From Chryseobacterium gleum (GTDB lineage Bacteria; Bacteroidota; Bacteroidia; Flavobacteriales_D; Crocinitomicaceae): DNA of 64,000 bases. Location: contig CAMDFX010000008.1 in the NCBI GenBank assembly GCA_945897805.1, positions 84,739 through 148,738 on the forward strand. The letters run 5' to 3'. Made by a program: the position numbers and the translations under genes. Position 1 is the first letter of the stretch. Each line of letters begins with the position of its first letter. The notes beneath the pieces are model-generated. The model saw nothing but the letters and a program-made list of their open reading frames with translations, did no database searches and had not been told where the DNA came from. Of this stretch, positions 63,271 through 64,000 are shown in pieces.

Positions 63271-63777
63271 ATGAAAGTAAGTTTAATCGTCGCAACAGAT
63301 TTAGAAAAAGGCATTGGTAAAAACAATGATTTGATGTGGAATTTACCCGCTGATATGCAGTTTTTCAAAAATACGACAGCAGGGCAAATAGTGATTATGG
63401 GGAGAAAAAATTTCGACTCCATTCCAGAAAAATACAGACCGCTTCCCAATCGCTTAAATGTTATTTTGACAAGAAACAAAGAATTTAAAGCGGAAAATTG
63501 TTTGGTTTTTCACAACCTCAAAGATTGTCTAGATTATTTCAAAAATGAAACTGACCGCAAAATTTTCATTATTGGCGGCGGTCAGATTTACAAAGAAGCA
63601 TTAGATGCAAATGTGGTGCATGAAATGTTCATTACAACTGTAAATCATACTTTTGATGCGGATACTTTTTTTCCAGATTTTGATCAAAATTCATGGAATT
63701 CAGAAGAAATTATGTGTAACTCTAAAGATAAAAAAAATCCCTTTGATTTTGTAGTAAATCGATTTGAAAAAAAATAA
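63271..63777 (+). CDS. folA: dihydrofolate reductase
   Basis: 168 residues from the ATG at 63271 (MKVSLIVATDLEKGIGKNND); the frame extends to 63241 without similarity. It reduces dihydrofolate to tetrahydrofolate. The catalytic Asp28 is in WNLPADMQFFK, the NADPH loop in IVIMGRKNF near 49-57 and FIIGGGQIYKEAL near 104-116. It regenerates the folate used by ThyA, whose gene is at the start of the window. Downstream is a terminator-like hairpin. Confidence 0.95.
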   Translation: MKVSLIVATDLEKGIGKNNDLMWNLPADMQFFKNTTAGQIVIMGRKNFDSIPEKYRPLPNRLNVILTRNKEFKAENCLVFHNLKDCLDYFKNETDRKIFIIGGGQIYKEALDANVVHEMFITTVNHTFDADTFFPDFDQNSWNSEEIMCNSKDKKNPFDFVVNRFEKK

Positions 63778-63868
63778 ATTGACTGAATTATAGTTTTGTA
63801 ATTGATCGCCTGAAGTAATAAATCTTAAATCGAAGGTTTATAAATAAAATGGATATTGAAGAAGATAG

Positions 63869-63893
63869 CCGTCCTAGTGATTGGACGGTTTTT
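63869..63893 (+). terminator. terminator-like hairpin downstream of folA
   Basis: CCGTCC-TAGTGATT-GGACGG followed by five T; 92 bases after the folA stop, so the leader-like stretch between is transcribed. Confidence 0.7.
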
Positions 63894-63901
63894 GAAACGC
63901 A

Positions 63902-63958
63902 CTAAAAAGTGTAAACGACTAAGATAGCGATAGCTCATCGACAGAAGTCACTTTTTAG
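63902..63958. repeat. 57-bp imperfect inverted repeat near the window end
   Basis: CTAAAAAGTG (63902-63911) and CACTTTTTAG (63949-63958) form a 10-bp perfect outer stem. The loop of 37 bases has further short pairings including AGCGATAGCT. Not a tRNA. The remaining bases to 64000 show no gene. Confidence 0.55.
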
Positions 63959-64000
63959 AAGTTTTAAAAATGCTGTAGTTTACGGAAGCAAGTTCAATCA

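Noticed and set aside
63841..63970. Possible tRNA or small stable RNA after folA
   Set aside because: The hairpins do not form a cloverleaf and no anticodon arm or terminal CCA context was found; treated as terminator plus inverted repeat.

Overview
The window is AT-rich and gene-dense and comes from a Bacteroidota genome, most likely Flavobacteriales. The signs are TAnnTTTG-type promoters, a SusC/SusD pair, several secreted proteins with C-terminal type IX secretion (T9SS) sorting domains (type A, plus one type B 'gliding motility-associated' end), and GLPGLI and DUF2480 proteins. A Fluviicola/Crocinitomix-like genus is a guess. No tRNA, rRNA, CRISPR array or intact IS element was recognised.

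Layout. 1-7.8 kb: panC, thyA, hldD, an SRPBCC protein, a GLPGLI/TonB-dependent barrel pair and a lipoprotein. 7.9-14.6 kb: a 2227-residue PKD-type adhesin-like T9SS protein with six exact-length 267-bp repeats. 14.6-19 kb: rfaE2, a UPF0104 flippase-like protein, panD, a ZIP metal transporter, DUF2480 and a lipocalin-like lipoprotein, with clusters of degenerate intergenic repeats. 19.2-48.1 kb: a large starch-to-pyruvate island. 48.1-58.9 kb: a MITE-like element, rhomboid, SixA-type phosphatase, an ECF sigma/anti-sigma-like pair with two exported proteins, an AI-2E family protein, a radical SAM/SPASM protein, a NupC transporter and a bifunctional nuclease. 59-63.8 kb: etfBA, pdhB, a SirB1-like protein and folA.

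The starch island reads as one pathway. T9SS-secreted amylases and a small SusE/F-like starch-binding protein act outside the cell. SusC/SusD import maltodextrins. A SusA-like neopullulanase, a GH31 alpha-glucosidase and a GH13 amylase trim them in the periplasm or at the membrane. An SLC45-type MFS carrier brings in maltose, maltose phosphorylase and beta-phosphoglucomutase make glucose 6-phosphate, and a BadF-type sugar kinase may phosphorylate the free glucose. Zwf-Pgl-Edd-Eda (Entner-Doudoroff) then make pyruvate. Between the two central operons lies a NrtR-like regulator with a degenerate Nudix box and a C-terminal winged helix.

The main discovery candidate is a shared palindrome, CTTAGTGT-N7-ACACTAAG. 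I found it at six intergenic places: before the small starch-binding gene, between the kinase operon and the regulator, before zwf, before susC, before the cotH/susA/GH31 operon, and before pdhB. At four of these it overlaps or abuts a promoter element. I propose that the Nudix-type regulator controls starch uptake, the Entner-Doudoroff pathway and perhaps pyruvate dehydrogenase through this site. The palindromes are read directly from the sequence; linking them to this regulator is inference.
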